A DNA stretch of 64,000 nt, taken from the NCBI RefSeq assembly GCF_014651075.1, contig NZ_BMWE01000002.1, forward strand, positions 459,885 through 523,884, given 5' to 3'. Both the position numbers and the translations under genes were made by a program. Each line of letters opens with the position of its first letter. Within the stretch, counting starts at the first letter, position 1. Positions 53,760 through 61,810 of this stretch are shown here, piece after piece. This DNA is from Streptomyces djakartensis. Its GTDB lineage: Bacteria; Actinomycetota; Actinomycetes; Streptomycetales; Streptomycetaceae. The notes beneath the pieces were generated by a model. It did not search any database. It saw only the letters and a program-made list of their open reading frames with translations, and was not told where the DNA came from.

Positions 53760-54989
53760 ATGGGCCTTGCCTCCGCGCCGTCCCACCCCGCCGCGCCGTC
53801 CGACCGAACCGGGCCCGGCCGGGCGCACTGGCTGCGTGTGGCCCGCGAGACGGCGGACGACCTGGCCACGGACGCGGCGGCCCGGGAGCAGGCGGGCAAA
53901 ACCCCGATCGACGAGGTGTCCCGGCTGCGCGAGGCGGGACTGCTGACGCTCCTGACGCCCGCCGAGTCCCAGGTCGGCGGCCCGGACTGGCCCACGGCCT
54001 ACGCCGTCGTCCGGGAGATCGCCGCGGCCGACGGCGCGATCGGTCAATTGCTCGGCTGTCACTACTTCCTGTCGTGGAGCGCCCGGTTCTTCGCCGAACG
54101 CGCTCTCGCCGCGCGGACAGCGGAGCGGTCCGCAGCCGAACAGTGGTGCTGGGGCGGCGGTTTCGCGCGTCAGGAGCCGCCTCTGATGCTGGCCAGGACC
54201 TCCAAGGGACTGGTGCTCGACGGTCGGCAGAGTTACACCACCGGGGTCCTGGTCGCCGATCGTCTCGCCGTGCGCGCCGTGCGGGAGGACACGGGTGAAC
54301 CGCTCGCCGTCGTGGTGGATCCCGCCCGTCGCGGTGTGGTGATCGACGGCGACAGCGACACCTTCGGCCAGCGGCTCGCGGCCGGCGGCAGCGTGGAGTT
54401 CGACGACGTACCGGTGGCCGCCGACGACGTGCTCGGCTCCCTGTCCGCGGACGAGGACCTGCTGTCGCCCCGGGCCGCCCTGGCATCTCCGGTCGGGCGT
54501 CTCTTCTCCGCCCAGCTCCTTCTCGGCATGGCCGAGGGAGTGCTCGCCGAAGCCCGTGAGTACAGCAGGACGGGCCACGCACCCTGGCACCCCGCCTGGC
54601 CGACCGGCACCCCGCACGACCCGCAGGTGCAGACCGCCTACGGAGAACTCACCGTCCTCACCCGCTCAGCGTCGGCACTCACCGATCAAGCACTGGAAGC
54701 CGTGCGAGGCGGCCTTGAGCGCGGCGAAGACCTCACCTACGACGAGTGCGCGGACATCTCCGCCCTCGTGGCCATGGCCGAGACCGCGGCGGCCGGGGCA
54801 GCGCAGGAGTCCACCACCCGCGCCCTCGACATCATCGGCGCCCGCTCCACCTCCGCACGGCTGGGCTTCGACCGGTTCTGGCGCAATGCCCGAACCCACA
54901 GCCTGTACGAGCCCGTCGCCCACCGGCTCCGCGATGTCGGGGAGTACTACCTCAACGGCGCCCACCCTCCGTTCGTCCTGCCCGCCTGA
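53760..54989 (+). CDS. SfnB/DszC-family flavin-dependent oxidoreductase, copy 3
   Basis: 409 aa with the acyl-CoA-dehydrogenase fold, closest to copy 2: LREAGLLTLLTPAESQVGGPDWPTAYAVVREIAAADGAIGQLLGCHYF, LVLDGRQSYTTGVLVADRLAV, DTFGQRLAAGGSVEFDDV and DIIGARSTSARLGFDRFWRNARTHSLYEPVAHRL. GAGGAG precedes the ATG. Controlled by leader e and its operator. The following genes of its unit are a chimeric remnant (55020-55440). Confidence 0.88.
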   Translation: MGLASAPSHPAAPSDRTGPGRAHWLRVARETADDLATDAAAREQAGKTPIDEVSRLREAGLLTLLTPAESQVGGPDWPTAYAVVREIAAADGAIGQLLGCHYFLSWSARFFAERALAARTAERSAAEQWCWGGGFARQEPPLMLARTSKGLVLDGRQSYTTGVLVADRLAVRAVREDTGEPLAVVVDPARRGVVIDGDSDTFGQRLAAGGSVEFDDVPVAADDVLGSLSADEDLLSPRAALASPVGRLFSAQLLLGMAEGVLAEAREYSRTGHAPWHPAWPTGTPHDPQVQTAYGELTVLTRSASALTDQALEAVRGGLERGEDLTYDECADISALVAMAETAAAGAAQESTTRALDIIGARSTSARLGFDRFWRNARTHSLYEPVAHRLRDVGEYYLNGAHPPFVLPA

Positions 54990-55019
54990 TCGGGAGGCGG
55001 GGACGTTCGGAGACCTGCC

Positions 55020-55395
55020 GTGACATGGTCAACGGGGCTTGCCGGGCTGGCGGTCGGCCTGCTCATAGCAGTGGTGACCGCGCCGGTGGGGGTGCCGGGT
55101 GCCGTGTTCCTGCTGCACCGTGCAGTTGAGTGTCCTCGGGGTGCCCAGTCCGGCGGTCACGCCCACCAATCTGCTGTTGTGGTTCACCGAGGGCGCCGCC
55201 GACGGCTTCAACATCATGCCGCCCCATCTGCCGGGCGGCCTGGAGGACTTCGTCGACCACGTCGTCCCGATCCTGCGGCGGCGCGGGCTGTTCCGCACCG
55301 AGTACACCGGCCGCACCCTGCGCGAGAACCACGGCCTGGCCCGCCCCGCCAACCGGCTGGCCGCGACAGCCGCAGGAGAGGACGTGGCCGTATGA
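55020..55395 (+). pseudogene. Chimera of TauE/SafE N-terminus and luciferase-like monooxygenase C-terminus
   Basis: From a GTG at 55020 the frame reads TGLAGLAVGLLIAVVTAPVG and VPGAVFLL, the first helices of a TauE/SafE sulfite/sulfonate exporter. A frameshift near 55115 moves it to VQLSVLGVPSPAVTPTNLL, still TauE. At about 55185 the sequence becomes WFTEGAADGFNIMPPHLPGG, then FVDHVVPILRRRGLFRTEYT, the C-terminal end of an NtaA-type monooxygenase, to a stop at 55395. Thus most of both genes is gone. The end overlaps the next start (ATGA), as in an intact operon. Confidence 0.75.
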
Positions 55396-55440
55396 CCGGT
55401 CTCGACCTCACCTCGGACGTCCTGGTGGTCGGTGGCGGAT
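55392..55440 (+). pseudogene. N-terminal stub of an FAD-dependent oxidoreductase
   Basis: ATG at 55392 coupled to the preceding frame, reading MTGLDLTSDVLVVGGG, the dinucleotide-binding start of an FAD oxidoreductase. Similarity ends after VVGGG and the frame runs into the Rrf2 promoter. The gene was cut off within its first 20 codons. Confidence 0.6.
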
Positions 55441-55471
55441 ACCGGCCGAAGCCTTACGGGATAATGGACCC

Positions 55472-55930
55472 ATGCGGATATCAGCCAGAGCGGACTACGC
55501 GGTACGCGCCGCGCTGCAGCTCGCCGCGTCACGCGCTGACGGGCCACTGAAGGCCGAGGCCATCGCCGACGCCCAGGACATCCCGCACAAGTTCCTCGAA
55601 GGCATCCTGAACGACATGCGCCGGGGCGGTCTCGTGCTCAGCCAGCGCGGCGGCAACGGCGGCTACCGGCTGGCCAAGCCCGCCGAGTCGATCAGCATCG
55701 CCGACGTCATCCGCGTCGTGGAGGGCCCCCTGGTCTCGGTACGCGGCGTCCGCCCGCCCGAGCTGTCCTACACCGGCCCCGCCGAGTCACTGCTCCCCCT
55801 GTGGATCGCGTTGCGGTCCAACGTGCGCGAGATCCTCGAGGGCGTGTCGCTCGCCGACGTCGCATCGGCCCGGCTGCCTGCCGAGGTGGCCGCACTGACC
55901 GACGCCCCGAAAGCCTGGGCAAACCCCTGA
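55472..55930 (+). CDS. Rrf2-family transcriptional regulator (possible sulfur regulator)
   Basis: 152-aa Rrf2 protein: MRISARADYAVRAALQLAAS, winged HTH with LKAEAIADAQDIPHKFLEGILNDMRRGGLVLSQRGGNGGYRLAKP and ISIADVIRVVEGPLVSVRG. The three Cys that bind an Fe-S cluster in IscR/NsrR are absent (no Cys in the protein), so it is more like CymR, the cysteine-metabolism repressor of Firmicutes, which binds the CysK protein. Placed between two sulfur units that share a 30-bp inverted repeat, it is the best local candidate to bind that site. Role inferred. Confidence 0.88.
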   Translation: MRISARADYAVRAALQLAASRADGPLKAEAIADAQDIPHKFLEGILNDMRRGGLVLSQRGGNGGYRLAKPAESISIADVIRVVEGPLVSVRGVRPPELSYTGPAESLLPLWIALRSNVREILEGVSLADVASARLPAEVAALTDAPKAWANP

Positions 55931-56024
55931 CACGCTCGACCGCCGACCGAACATACCGAAGAGCGAGATAGCCGCGTCCATCATGTGAACACCCCCTTGG
56001 GAGTGACGCCACCTTCTGCCACGA

Positions 56025-56054
56025 TCCCCATCAACCAGGTAGGAAAACTAGGGA
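56025..56054. promoter_or_regulatory. 30-bp inverted-repeat operator candidate before leader f
   Basis: TCCCCA-N18-TAGGGA, same geometry as the site at 53444-53473. Its right half TAGGAAAACTAGGGA (56040-56054) differs by one base from the inverse-strand half there. The site ends 13 nt before the leader ATG, so it probably overlaps the promoter -10 region (TAGGGAT). Confidence 0.55.
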
Positions 56055-56067
56055 TCCGGGGGTGGCC

Positions 56068-56169
56068 ATGCGAACACGCAACCGCGCAGACCTTTCGCTC
56101 CCCTTGCTGACCTCGCGCCGCCATATCGACCTCGGCCGCACATCCAGCGCCATCTGTCGGCCCGCCTGA
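56068..56169 (+). CDS. Leader ORF f (RRHIDL family) upstream of ssuA-like gene
   Basis: 33-codon ORF with core SRRHIDLGRTSSAICRPA then TGA. One TGT codon lies three codons before the stop. GGGGGTGG lies just before the ATG. The binding-protein gene begins 194 bp after the leader stop; apart from the hairpin at 56174-56198 nothing was seen in that gap. Confidence 0.75.
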   Translation: MRTRNRADLSLPLLTSRRHIDLGRTSSAICRPA

Positions 56170-56173
56170 GGAC

Positions 56174-56198
56174 GCCGACAGAAGATCCCCCGGTCGGC
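56174..56198 (+). promoter_or_regulatory. Hairpin just after leader f
   Basis: GCCGAC-N13-GTCGGC, perfect 6-bp stem starting 5 nt after the leader stop. Candidate attenuator. Confidence 0.4.
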
Positions 56199-56363
56199 AG
56201 GCCACCCGCGCCCGCCCATCCCCGCACAGCTCCGCTTCCGGGCCCGCCACGGCCTTCCCGCCGCCGAGGGCCGACGAATGGAGCGCCGGCGCATGCCCAT
56301 GAGCTTTGCGCCTCGCGCTTTCGCATCTCCCTCATCAACCCATTCCCTTGAGAGGACACCTCC

Positions 56364-57470
56364 GTGTCTGCCGCAAGACCGCTCACCACCCTGCGCACCA
56401 TCGCCGTCGTAGCAGCGCTCCCGCTCCTGCTCACCGCCTGCGGCTACGGATCCGACGCCACCGACGACGACAAGCAGACCGAGGTCGCGGCGGGCGCCAA
56501 GAAGCTCTCCGCCGACGAGGTGAAGATCGGCTACTTCCCCAACCTCACGCACGCCACCGCTCTGGTGGGCGTCCAGGAGGGGCTGCTCCAGAAGGAGCTC
56601 GGCGGCACCAGGATCAAGCCCTCGACCTTCAACGCCGGCCCTTCCGAGATCGAGGCGCTCAACGGCGGCTCCATCGACATCGGCTGGATCGGCCCCTCTC
56701 CCGCCATCAACGGCTACACCAAGTCGAACGGCAAGAACCTGCGCATCATCGGCGGTTCCGCCTCCGGTGGCGTGAAACTCGTCGTCAACCCGAAGAAGAT
56801 CAAGTCCCTGGACGACGTCAAGGGCAAGAAGATCGCCACGCCGCAGCTCGGCAACACCCAGGACGTCGCGTTCCTCAACTGGATCGCGGAGAAGGGCTGG
56901 AAGGTCGACGCCCAGAGCGGCAAGGGCGATGTCTCCGTCGTCCGCACCGACAACAAGATCACCCCGGACGCCTACAAGTCCGGCTCCATCGACGGCGCCT
57001 GGGTGCCGGAGCCGACCGCTTCCAAGCTGGTCGCCGAGGGCGCGAAGGTGATCCTCGACGAGGCCGACCTGTGGCCGGACAAGAAGTTCGTGATCACGAA
57101 CATCATCGTGCGCCAGGACTTCCTCAAGGATCACCCGGACGTCGTCGAGGCCGTGCTGCGCGGCTCGGTGAGGACCAACGAGTGGATCAACGCCAACCCG
57201 GACAGGGCCAAGGCGTCAGCCAACGCGGCTCTGAAGGAAGACTCCGGCAAGGCCCTGCCGGCCGACGTCATCGACCCGGCCTGGAAGTCCATCACCTTCC
57301 TCGACGACCCGCTGGCCGCCACCCTCAGCACGGAGGCGGAGCACGCGGTGAAGGCCGGTCTGCTGGAGAAGCCCGAGCTGACGGGCATCTACGACCTCGC
57401 ACCGCTCAACAAGGTCCTCAAGGCCGAGGGCAAGGACGAGGTCGACGACGCCGGTCTCGGCGCCGAGTAG
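56364..57470 (+). CDS. ssuA: Aliphatic sulfonate ABC substrate-binding lipoprotein (SsuA-like)
   Basis: 368-aa binding lipoprotein: signal with lipobox LLTAC, then EVKIGYFPNLTHATALVGVQEGLLQKELGG, FNAGPSEIEALNGGSIDIGWIGPSPAINGY, KGKKIATPQLGNTQDVAFLNWI and GAWVPEPTASKLVAEGAKVI, all typical of SsuA/TauA-type proteins for sulfonates. GTG start with GAGAGG upstream; no better ATG. The normal downstream partners SsuB and SsuC are missing: only a broken ssuB start follows. It is therefore orphaned unless a remote SsuBC serves it. Confidence 0.92.
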   Translation: MSAARPLTTLRTIAVVAALPLLLTACGYGSDATDDDKQTEVAAGAKKLSADEVKIGYFPNLTHATALVGVQEGLLQKELGGTRIKPSTFNAGPSEIEALNGGSIDIGWIGPSPAINGYTKSNGKNLRIIGGSASGGVKLVVNPKKIKSLDDVKGKKIATPQLGNTQDVAFLNWIAEKGWKVDAQSGKGDVSVVRTDNKITPDAYKSGSIDGAWVPEPTASKLVAEGAKVILDEADLWPDKKFVITNIIVRQDFLKDHPDVVEAVLRGSVRTNEWINANPDRAKASANAALKEDSGKALPADVIDPAWKSITFLDDPLAATLSTEAEHAVKAGLLEKPELTGIYDLAPLNKVLKAEGKDEVDDAGLGAE

Positions 57471-57486
57471 CCGCGAGGTGGCGACC

Positions 57487-57600
57487 ATGGCCACCACGGT
57501 CGCCACGGCTGTCAGGACGCCGCGGCGGTGACGCACGCCGCCTGTATCGAGCGCGTCTCGAGGTCCTTCCCCGCGCCGGGCACACCCGGCGGGCAGCGGC
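57487..57600 (+). pseudogene. Truncated ssuB (sulfonate ABC ATPase) 5' end
   Basis: Seventeen bases after the ssuA-like stop, ATG opens MATTVATAVRTPRR then stops. In the next frame HAACIERVSRSF follows, the usual N-terminal strand of SsuB (HAARIEHVSKSF-like). No Walker A or later motif follows. The remainder of the 57471-57770 gap has no gene I recognise. Deletion here removed ssuBC and marks the edge of the sulfur island. Confidence 0.6.
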
Positions 57601-57770
57601 AGTCCCCGCCAAGGGACAGCAGGACTCCTGACAAAGCCATGACCAGGTCTTTCGCACCAACACTTCCGTCTGGCAGAAGCCGCCTTGCGCGGCGACCACG
57701 GCCCTCAGGACCCTGTTCCCAACCACGGCACGCGGGGCGAGGGCGCCCCGCCGACAGGGACGGGAAGCCC

Positions 57771-58841
57771 ATGCCCCACATGACCGCCTTCGCCAGGAAC
57801 CAGTGGTACGTCGCCGCCTACAGTCACGAGGTCGGGCGGGAGTTGCTCGGACGGACGATTCTCGGTGAGACGCTCGTGCTCTACCGGACCGAGGAGGAGG
57901 GCACACCGGTCGTGCTGCACGACCGGTGTGTGCACCGCCGCTATCCGCTGTCGGAGGCGCCGACGCGCCTCGACGGGGACCGGATCGTGTGCGGGTACCA
58001 CGGGTTCACGTACGACACGACCGGTACGTGCGTGTACGTGCCGGGGCAGAAACGGGTGCCGCGCACGGCCCGGGTCGCCTCCTACCCGGTCGTCGAGCAG
58101 GACTCGCTGATCTGGGTGTGGATCGGCGACCCGGCGCTCGCCGATCCGCAGAGCATCCCGCGGGCCGGGCACCTGGACTCCCCCGGCTGGGTCACCGTGC
58201 GCGGCATGGAGCCGATCGACTGCGACTACGGCCTGCTCGTCGACAACCTCCTGGACCTGTCCCACGAGACGTATCTGCACGGCGGGTACATCGGAACCCC
58301 CGAGGTCGCCGAGACGCCGATCACGACCGAGGTCGACGAAGGGGCGGGGATCGTCCGGGTCAGCCGGCACATGGACGACGCCGAATGCCCGCCGTTCTAT
58401 GCCAGGTCCACCGGCATCGAGGGCCGGATCACCCGCTGGCAGGACATCGAGTACCACGCCCCCTGCCTGTATCTGCTGCACAGCCGTATCGCCCCGGTCG
58501 GGGTACTGCCCGAGGCGGACGGCAGCGACCCGAACGGCTTCCACACCGAGATCACGTACGCCATCACGCCCTCGGGTGACGGCAAGGTGTACGACTTCTG
58601 GGCCGTCTCGCGTGACTGGGCGACGGAGGACGCCGAGGTCACCGAGTTCCTGCGCGGCAACAACCACACGGTGGTGATGCAGGACGTGACCGCGCTCAAC
58701 CTGCTGCAGAAGACGCTCGGCAGCGAGCGCACCGGATACCAGGAACTGAGCATCAACATCGACACCGGCGGTCTGGCCGCCCGCCGTATCCTCGCCCGGC
58801 TGGTCGAGCAGGGCGAGAAGCCCGTGGAGAAGGTCCAGTGA
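57771..58841 (+). CDS. vanA: Vanillate O-demethylase oxygenase subunit
   Basis: Rieske-type terminal oxygenase of 356 aa that demethylates vanillate to protocatechuate and formaldehyde. The 2Fe-2S ligands are C-x-H (DRCVHRRYPLSEAP) and C-x2-H (IVCGYHGFTYD). Mononuclear iron residues are in DNLLDLSHETYLHGG. N-terminus FARNQWYVAAYSHEVGRELLGR is typical of VanA. ATG 57771 is chosen with GGGA upstream; a second ATG is at 57780. It is coupled by GTGA to a small ORF and then vanB. The product feeds PcaGH encoded at 5281-6666. Confidence 0.92.
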   Translation: MPHMTAFARNQWYVAAYSHEVGRELLGRTILGETLVLYRTEEEGTPVVLHDRCVHRRYPLSEAPTRLDGDRIVCGYHGFTYDTTGTCVYVPGQKRVPRTARVASYPVVEQDSLIWVWIGDPALADPQSIPRAGHLDSPGWVTVRGMEPIDCDYGLLVDNLLDLSHETYLHGGYIGTPEVAETPITTEVDEGAGIVRVSRHMDDAECPPFYARSTGIEGRITRWQDIEYHAPCLYLLHSRIAPVGVLPEADGSDPNGFHTEITYAITPSGDGKVYDFWAVSRDWATEDAEVTEFLRGNNHTVVMQDVTALNLLQKTLGSERTGYQELSINIDTGGLAARRILARLVEQGEKPVEKVQ

Positions 58842-59032
58842 CGGGGCTCCCCCCGGCGGCAGGACCGCGCGAGATCTACCGCATCGACTGGCTGCCCGGC
58901 ACCGACGTCCTGCACGGCACCTGCCACTGCGGCCGTGAGCACACCGCGCAGGACCCGGTGGAGATGTGGGAGTGGATGCTGGCCCATCCGCAGGGGCACG
59001 CGACCGGCGAGCCGCGAGGGAACGGTTCATGA
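58838..59032 (+). CDS. Small conserved-looking protein coupled between vanA and vanB
   Basis: 64 aa, GTG start overlapping vanA (GTGA), stop overlapping vanB (ATGA). It contains GTCHCGREHTAQDPVEMWEW and MLAHPQGH: a C-x-C-x3-H cluster plus a distal His that could hold a metal. No domain is recognised. Its tight coupling on both sides suggests a role with VanAB, for example in stability or cofactor delivery (inference). Confidence 0.7.
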   Translation: MTGLPPAAGPREIYRIDWLPGTDVLHGTCHCGREHTAQDPVEMWEWMLAHPQGHATGEPRGNGS

Positions 59033-59964
59033 GCGCGTACGAAGCCGAACTCGTCGTCTCGACACGGGAGTTCGTGGCCGATGGAGTGCTCGCCCTGACC
59101 CTGCGCCACCCGCGGGCCGAACCACTTCCCACGTGGGAGCCGGGAGCCCACATCGACGTCGTGCTCGGGCCTGGGCTGGAGCGGCAGTACTCGTTGTGCG
59201 GCGACCCGGCGGACCGGTCGGCCTGGCGGATCGCGGTGCTGCGGGAGCCGGACGGGCGGGGCGGCTCGGCCCATGTGCACGAGCAGGTCGGGCTGGGCGA
59301 CAAGGTCCGGGTGCGCGGCCCCCGGAACAACTTCGGCCTCGAACCCTCCCCGCGCTACCGCTTCGTCGCGGGCGGCATCGGCATCACCCCGATCCTGCCG
59401 ATGCTGGCGGAGGCCGAGGCGGCGGGCGCCGAGTGGACGCTGCTGTACGGCGGGCGCACCCGCCGGTCGATGGCGTTCGGCGAGGAACTGCGCCGCTACG
59501 GGGACCGGGTGACGCTCGCACCGGAGGACGAGAGCGGGCTGCTGGACCTGCCCTCGGTGCTGGACGACGTGCCCGAGGGCACGCTGGTCTACTGCTGCGG
59601 TCCCGGGCCGCTGCTGGACGCCGTCGAGGAGCGCTGCCCGTCCGGCGCGCTGCGCGTCGAACGGTTCCGGCCCAAGGAGCAACAGGACGGCGTGGACGCA
59701 GAGTTCGACGTCGAACTGGCTCGGAGCGGAATGACCCTCACCGTCGCACCCGGCGTCTCCGTGCTGGAGACGGTGCGGTCGGCCGGGGTCGAGGTGCTCT
59801 ACTCCTGCACCGAGGGCACCTGTGGGACCTGCGAGACCGATGTCCTCGACGGCGTCCCCGAGCACCGGGACTCCGTGCTCACCCCGCAGGAGCAGGAGAG
59901 CGGCGAGACGATGATGATCTGCGTCTCCCGGTGCAGGGGGCGGCGGCTGGTGCTGGACCTGTGA
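59029..59964 (+). CDS. vanB: Vanillate O-demethylase reductase subunit
   Basis: 311-aa phthalate-dioxygenase-reductase-type protein that passes electrons from NAD(P)H through flavin and a plant-type 2Fe-2S centre to VanA. Flavin site RQYSLCGDP, nucleotide site FVAGGIGITPILPML, CCGPGPLLDAV, and the C-terminal ferredoxin Cys cluster CTEGTCGTCETDVLDG...CVSRC. ATG 59029 overlaps the stop of the small ORF. It converges on the GntR gene. Confidence 0.93.
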   Translation: MSAYEAELVVSTREFVADGVLALTLRHPRAEPLPTWEPGAHIDVVLGPGLERQYSLCGDPADRSAWRIAVLREPDGRGGSAHVHEQVGLGDKVRVRGPRNNFGLEPSPRYRFVAGGIGITPILPMLAEAEAAGAEWTLLYGGRTRRSMAFGEELRRYGDRVTLAPEDESGLLDLPSVLDDVPEGTLVYCCGPGPLLDAVEERCPSGALRVERFRPKEQQDGVDAEFDVELARSGMTLTVAPGVSVLETVRSAGVEVLYSCTEGTCGTCETDVLDGVPEHRDSVLTPQEQESGETMMICVSRCRGRRLVLDL

Positions 59965-60068
59965 TCCACAGGTCCGCTCGATGCGGGCGGGCGGTCGCCG
60001 GCGGGTGCGGCAGCGGGTCGCGGCCCGCGTACGAGCCACGGGTGCCGCTGAAACGCGTGAGATGCCGG

Positions 60069-60740
60069 TCAGGGCGCCGCCCACATCCCCCGGACGTGTC
60101 CGAGGTGCCGCGTCATCACCGCCCGCACGGCCTCCTCGTCCCGGGCGAGCAGCGCGTCGAGGATCTCCAGGTGTTCCTTCGCCGACGTCTCCAGTCGCCC
60201 CTGTGCGGCGAGCGCGGTCAGTCCGTACAGCCGGGAGCGGCGTCGGAGGTCGCGTACGACCTCGACCAGATGGCCGTTCCCGGCGAGGGTGAGCAGGCCC
60301 AGGTGGAAGCCAAGGTCGGCCTCCACGTACGCGATGAGGTCACCGGCCGCGGCGGAGGTGACGATCTCCTGGGCGACCGGGCGGAGCGCCTCCAGCGCCA
60401 CCGGGTCGGCCGTGACCGCGAGGCCGGCCGTCGTCGGGATCTCGACCAGCGACCGGATGTGGGTGTACTCGTCGAGCTGCTTCTCGGAGACCGCGGTGAC
60501 CCGGAAGCCCTTGTTGGGCACGGTGTCGACCAGGCCCTCCTTGGCGAGGTCCAGCATGGCCTCCCGCACGGGGGTGGCGGAGACGCCGAAGCGGGCGGCG
60601 AGGCCGGGGGCCGAGTAGACGTCTCCGGGGCGGAGTTCCCCGGCGATCAGGGCGGCCCGCAGCGCGTCCGCGACCCGCTCCCGGTGGCTGGGCTTCCTGC
60701 CGCCCAGCAGGGGCAGGGATGGGGTGTGCCGCGGGGCCAT
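60069..60740 (-). CDS. GntR-family (FCD) regulator, probably of the hydroxyproline genes
   Basis: 223-aa regulator: winged HTH with LIAGELRPGDVYSAPGLAARFGVSATPVREAMLDLAKEGLV and VPNKGFRVTAVSE, then an FCD domain (DLGFHLGLLTLAGNGHLVEVV; SAKEHLEILDALLARDEEAVRAVM). ATG 60740 has GAGAGGAAC upstream. It is the last gene of the minus-strand run 64000-60069, 63 bp after the epimerase. Regulation of vanAB, which it faces, is an alternative since VanR proteins of some bacteria are also FCD-GntR. Confidence 0.88.
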   Translation of the reverse strand: MAPRHTPSLPLLGGRKPSHRERVADALRAALIAGELRPGDVYSAPGLAARFGVSATPVREAMLDLAKEGLVDTVPNKGFRVTAVSEKQLDEYTHIRSLVEIPTTAGLAVTADPVALEALRPVAQEIVTSAAAGDLIAYVEADLGFHLGLLTLAGNGHLVEVVRDLRRRSRLYGLTALAAQGRLETSAKEHLEILDALLARDEEAVRAVMTRHLGHVRGMWAAP

Positions 60741-60803
60741 GACGGTCGCAGTTCCTCTCTGGTGCGATGGGTTCGGCTCACACTCTTCGGGTCACACCGG
60801 GCC

Positions 60804-61805
60804 TCACAGGACGAACCCCGCCGGGAACGGGTCCTCGGGGTCCAGCAGGTACTGGGCGGTGCCGGTGATCCAGGCGCGTCCGGTGAAGCTGGGCAGCACG
60901 GCCGGGTGGCCGGCCACCTCGGTGCTGCCGAGCAGTCTGCCGGTGAACCGGGTGCCGATGAAGGACTCGTTCACGAACTCGGTATGCAGCGGGAGTTCGC
61001 CGCGCGCGTGCAACTGTGCCATGCGGGCGCTGGTGCCCGTACCGCAGGGCGAGCGGTCGAACCAGCCGGGGTGGATGGCCATGGCGTGCCGGGAGTGGCG
61101 GGCGGTCGAGCCGGGCGCGGCCAGGTACACGTGGTGGAGGCCGTGGATGGACGGGTCCTCCGGGTGGACGGGCGGCTCCTCGGCGTTGACGGCGGCCATG
61201 AGGGACAGGCCGGCCTGAAGGATGTCGTCCTTGCGGGACCGGTCGAAGGGCAGGCCGAACTGCTCCAGCGGCGCGATGGCGTAGAAGTTGCCTCCGAAGG
61301 CGAGGTCGTACGTGACCTCCCGGCCGTCGGGGAGGGTGGCCGTGCGGTCGAGGCCGACGGCGAAGGAGGGCACGTTCCGCAGCGTCACGGCGTTCGCGGC
61401 GCCGTCCTCGACCGCCACCTCGGCGACGACCGGGCCCGCCGGCGTGTCGAGGCGGATCGTGGTGACCGGTTCGACGACCTCGACCATGCCCGTCTCGACG
61501 AGCACGGTCGCCACGCCGATGGTGCCGTGCCCGCACATCGGCAGATAGCCGGAGACCTCGATGTAGACGACGCCCCAGTCGCAGTCGGGCCGGGTCGGGG
61601 GCTGGAGGATCGCACCGCTCATGGCGGAGTGACCGCGCGGCTCGTTCATCAGCAACCGCTTGATGTCGTCGCGGTGTTCGCGGAAGTACAGCCGCCGCTC
61701 GTTCATGGTGGCGCCCGGGAGGGTGCCGATGCCGCCGGTGATCACGCGGGTCGGCATGCCCTCGGTGTGGGAGTCGACGGCGTGCAGGACGAGTCTGCTG
61801 CGCAT
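60804..61805 (-). CDS. 4-hydroxyproline 2-epimerase (proline racemase family)
   Basis: 333-aa proline-racemase-fold enzyme. Both catalytic Cys are present: MCGHGTIGVA (about residue 90) and DRSPCGTGTSARMAQL (about residue 250), so it is an epimerase/racemase rather than a dehydratase, which has Thr at the second site. VDSHTEGMPTRVI at the N-terminus is typical. With the neighbours it fits conversion of trans-4-hydroxy-L-proline to cis-4-hydroxy-D-proline. ATG 61805; 5 bp after the DapA-family gene. Confidence 0.9.
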   Translation of the reverse strand: MRSRLVLHAVDSHTEGMPTRVITGGIGTLPGATMNERRLYFREHRDDIKRLLMNEPRGHSAMSGAILQPPTRPDCDWGVVYIEVSGYLPMCGHGTIGVATVLVETGMVEVVEPVTTIRLDTPAGPVVAEVAVEDGAANAVTLRNVPSFAVGLDRTATLPDGREVTYDLAFGGNFYAIAPLEQFGLPFDRSRKDDILQAGLSLMAAVNAEEPPVHPEDPSIHGLHHVYLAAPGSTARHSRHAMAIHPGWFDRSPCGTGTSARMAQLHARGELPLHTEFVNESFIGTRFTGRLLGSTEVAGHPAVLPSFTGRAWITGTAQYLLDPEDPFPAGFVL

Positions 61806-61810
61806 GGCCG

